Source: Methanobacteriota archaeon
GTDB taxonomy: Archaea; Halobacteriota; Bog-38; Methanoflorentales; Methanoflorentaceae
DNA length: 5,947 nt
NCBI GenBank assembly: GCA_003170935.1
Contig: PMYA01000096.1
Coordinates: 1 to 5,947, forward strand
Direction: 5' to 3'
Part shown: piece by piece, positions 4,641 to 5,947 of the stretch
Layout of the letters: every line of letters begins with the position of its first letter
How positions within the stretch are numbered: position 1 is the first letter of the stretch
Notes under the pieces: generated by a model
What the model saw: only the letters and a program-made list of their open reading frames with translations
Databases searched by the model: none
Told to the model about the DNA's origin: nothing
Made by a program: the position numbers and the translations under genes

Positions 4641-4650
4641 AATATATATT
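4641..4650 (+). promoter_or_regulatory. TATA box of the helix-turn-helix gene
   Basis: AATATATATT at 4641-4650, preceded by GGCGA, resembles an archaeal TATA box. It would start transcription near 4675, giving a leader of about 45 bases that includes the GAGGAGG site. Together with the Hsp20 copy 2 promoter it makes a divergent promoter region. Confidence 0.5.
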
Positions 4651-4704
4651 TGGTTCAGCGCCTTTTCATTGGTCGCTGTGGATAAGACCAAAAAACACCA
4701 TAAA

Positions 4705-4711
4705 GAGGAGG
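4705..4711 (+). promoter_or_regulatory. Ribosome binding site that fixes a TTG start
   Basis: GAGGAGG at 4705-4711 is the strongest ribosome binding site in the window. It lies eight bases before TTG at 4720. The upstream in-frame GTG codons at 4621 and 4678 have no such site. Confidence 0.7.
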
Positions 4712-4719
4712 CACAGACC

Positions 4720-4884
4720 TTGTCCATTGAGCACGCTGCACGCCTTATCGGCGTGAGCCGATCGACGGCATATCGGCTGGTGCGGGACGGCGAACTGCCG
4801 GGCATACGAGTTGGAAGGCGGGTGCTCGTCCTAAAGAAGCCCTTGATGGAAATGCTCCAGGCTGAAGAGGATACGAGCTGCTAG
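4720..4884 (+). CDS. Small helix-turn-helix DNA-binding protein (excisionase/MerR-like, HTH_17 type)
   Basis: From TTG at 4720 the protein is 54 residues, essentially one domain. The first helix and turn (IEHAARLIGVSRSTAYRL, 3-20) are followed by VRDGELPGIRVGRRVLVLKK (21-40), the typical recognition helix plus wing, and a last helix (LMEMLQAE). This is the single-domain excisionase/BldC-like pattern of the MerR superfamily, which binds DNA as dimers or cooperative arrays. Such proteins act as small transcription regulators or as recombination directionality factors. No integrase or attachment site is visible here, so a regulator is more likely. It is divergent from Hsp20 copy 2, making that promoter a natural target. 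The longer frame from GTG 4621 would add a hydrophobic, family-atypical leader and is rejected because GAGGAGG fits the TTG. The domain is sure; the role is inferred. Confidence 0.85.
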   Translation: MSIEHAARLIGVSRSTAYRLVRDGELPGIRVGRRVLVLKKPLMEMLQAEEDTSC

Positions 4885-4912
4885 TGACAACTAAGAGGCG
4901 AGCCACGCGCGG

Positions 4913-5038
4913 CTAGCTCTCGATCGCAGAATCGCCTAACGCAATCACGGCAATCACGACTCCCATCACTACCCACGCGCCAAGTATCCCAGCTAAACCT
5001 TGAGGGCATGCGAGGCGCAATCGTGGGGCGCCTGCCAT
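4913..5038 (-). CDS. Possible single-span membrane protein, 41 residues
   Basis: On the minus strand, ATG at 5038 opens 41 codons ending in TAG at 4913-4915. The N-terminus MAGAPRLRLACPQ is short and positively charged. Residues 14-35 (GLAGILGAWVVMG, then VVIAVIALG) form one clear membrane helix. The tail is DSAIES with acidic residues. Positive-in, acidic-out topology fits a small membrane protein. There is no good ribosome binding site before the ATG (only GATCAG), so the call is uncertain. Alternatives are chance, or a different start at the internal TTG or ATG. It is convergent with the helix-turn-helix gene, and the stops are only about 30 bases apart. Confidence 0.4.
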   Translation of the reverse strand: MAGAPRLRLACPQGLAGILGAWVVMGVVIAVIALGDSAIES

Positions 5039-5073
5039 TTCTGATCTAGCAATCGAGCTGCTGGTTAACGAAA

Positions 5074-5111
5074 CAGCGGACTTTTCATAACGGGCCCTCT
5101 AACATCCGCTG
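5074..5111. other. 7-base inverted repeat in the spacer after the right-end gene
   Basis: CAGCGGA (5074-5080) and TCCGCTG (5105-5111) are perfect inverted copies separated by 24 bases that include a GGGCCC palindrome. On the minus strand it follows the stop at 5157 by about 45 bases and is followed by TTTCG. It may be a weak terminator, or a protein-binding site upstream of the small membrane protein frame. Nothing else is evident in 5039-5156. Confidence 0.3.
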
Positions 5112-5156
5112 GGCGCGATCCGACACAAACTACAGCCCCTCCGACGAGACGCAGAT

Positions 5157-5852
5157 TCACTCTTCAAGGCCCGATCTAACGTAGCAGGATGCCTGCTTGC
5201 TGTTAATGAGCTTGTGTTTGTGGAAAAGACGCGCTGAGAGGTGGAACATGCCTTCTTCATCCGCATAGAGCTCGCTTACTAATCGCTTCGTGCCGCCTTC
5301 TGCGATGAAATCGATATCGATCACGTCCATGAGCCTGTGGGATTTCGACGGGGGCGTTGCGGCGATTTCGAGCCGTAGATTCCTCACGTCGCGGCGGGCG
5401 TGCACGACCGTTTCCGTCTCGATCGTTTCTTCATATGTCCAATAGGGCCGATTCACGAAAAAGGTCCGTATCTCGGCGGAATCTTCAATGAGTTGAACCT
5501 CATAAAAGGGAGAGTACCAGCTCACATAAGCACCATCGCGGTACGCCGTGACGTGCAGATAGACCCATCCAGTGTGGTTCGCAAAGACGTGAAAGTTGAG
5601 CGCTGCCGTGTCTTGAGGGCGCAACTCTTTCACGAAATGAAAAGAGCCGCCTGGTAAAACGTCGAGATCGTGCGTGTTAAGGGTATACAGTGTCGCGCTT
5701 ACGTCGACGAGGGGCTCCATTGATAGGTTCCTCAACCGGACGGTGATCCAGTGGCGCCCCCGTTCGAGCACCTCAGGCGTGACAGTTGCCTCGAAGGAAT
5801 ATTGGCGTCGTTCTTCCATGGCGATTCTCTTCTGTTTTTTCTTTTCGTCGGT
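5157..5852 (-). CDS. Hypothetical protein, probably two beta-sandwich (Ig-like) domains
   Basis: I do not recognise a named family. After a short, very basic N-terminus (MTDEKKKQKR) the 231-residue protein is rich in alternating hydrophobic strands. Residues 19-114 look like one beta-sandwich of the kind seen in CARDB/NEW3-like domains: YSFEATVTPEVLERGRHWIT, then VRLRNLSMEPLVDVSATLYT, and later GWVYLHVTAYRDGAY. Residues about 130-228 resemble a second, with VRNLRLEIAA and GMFHLSARLF strands. There is no signal peptide, membrane helix or cysteine cluster, so it should be cytosolic; such domains usually bind proteins or surfaces. The longest frame begins at TTG 5903. ATG at 5852 is preferred, though its ribosome binding site (TGATGATACT) is poor, and ATG at 5819 is also possible. 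Domain assignment is from the visual strand pattern only. No co-oriented neighbour is close. Confidence 0.7.
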   Translation of the reverse strand, partial: TDEKKKQKRIAMEERRQYSFEATVTPEVLERGRHWITVRLRNLSMEPLVDVSATLYTLNTHDLDVLPGGSFHFVKELRPQDTAALNFHVFANHTGWVYLHVTAYRDGAYVSWYSPFYEVQLIEDSAEIRTFFVNRPYWTYEETIETETVVHARRDVRNLRLEIAATPPSKSHRLMDVIDIDFIAEGGTKRLVSELYADEEGMFHLSARLFHKHKLINSKQASCYVRSGLEE

Positions 5853-5947
5853 CATAGTATCATCAAAGTAAGTAGCGCACTGAAGGTAATAAGGCATAGG
5901 CAAGGAAAAAACAGATCATGAAGGAGAAACACGCTGCGCTATCGTAG

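Noticed and set aside
4621..4719. N-terminal extension of the helix-turn-helix protein from GTG 4621
   Set aside because: It would overlap the TATA box at 4641-4650 and add a family-atypical hydrophobic leader. GAGGAGG at 4705 points to TTG 4720.
5400..5871. Two plus-strand open frames opposite the right-end gene
   Set aside because: They are antisense to a 231-residue frame with a regular beta-strand pattern, and have no ribosome binding sites or domain-like sequence.
5915..5947. Short plus-strand frame ATGAAGGAGAAACACGC at the right edge
   Set aside because: It has only nine codons before TAG and no ribosome binding site, so it is not supportable as a gene.

Overview
The window looks like a stretch of archaeal chromosome, most likely from a methanogen-like or ANME-like member of the Euryarchaeota/Halobacteriota. 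That placement is an inference from four things: a double C-x-C-x2-C protein of the DUF2769 type, TATA-like boxes rather than bacterial -35/-10 pairs, ribosome binding sites of the GGTGAT/GAGGAGG kind, and two very short alpha-crystallin (Hsp20) proteins. Genes are small, mostly monocistronic, separated by long spacers and on both strands. This reads as accessory stress/housekeeping territory. No transposase, CRISPR array, tRNA or rRNA was seen.

Layout. Bases 1-75 hold the last 24 codons of a plus-strand gene that enters from the left. Bases 76-905 hold a broken small gene (214-396), an intact cysteine-rich DUF2769-type gene (463-678) with a hairpin-plus-T-run terminator, and a fragment (793-822) that resembles the start of the broken gene. 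Bases 906-1952 carry two minus-strand genes: a nitroreductase-family flavoprotein (1443-1952) and, downstream of it, a 130-residue protein of unknown function (906-1298). Bases 1953-2354 are mostly non-coding, with one weak hydrophobic 50-codon reading frame and a hairpin just before the next gene. Bases 2355-2966 (plus) encode a 203-residue protein with a central coiled coil.

Bases 3126-4511 are the most structured part. Two paralogous minimal small heat shock proteins, about two-thirds identical, flank an unrelated 146-residue gene. All three are on the minus strand. Each has its own start region with a TTAA-containing box 22-23 bases ahead of a GGTGAT ribosome binding site, followed 3-4 bases later by the start codon (GTG, ATG and TTG). 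This suggests three separately transcribed but co-regulated genes. Divergent from them is a 54-residue helix-turn-helix protein of the excisionase/MerR-like type (4720-4884, plus), which is a candidate local regulator. The right end holds a possible 41-residue single-span membrane protein (4913-5038, minus) and a 231-residue protein that looks like two beta-sandwich domains (5157-5852, minus).

Several starts were moved inward from the longest open frame on the strength of ribosome binding sites and paralogue alignment: 1298, 1952, 4048, 4511, 4720 and 5852. No complete novel system can be demonstrated. The best leads are the shared promoter/start architecture of the three 3.1-4.5 kb genes and the decayed repeated small gene at the left end.
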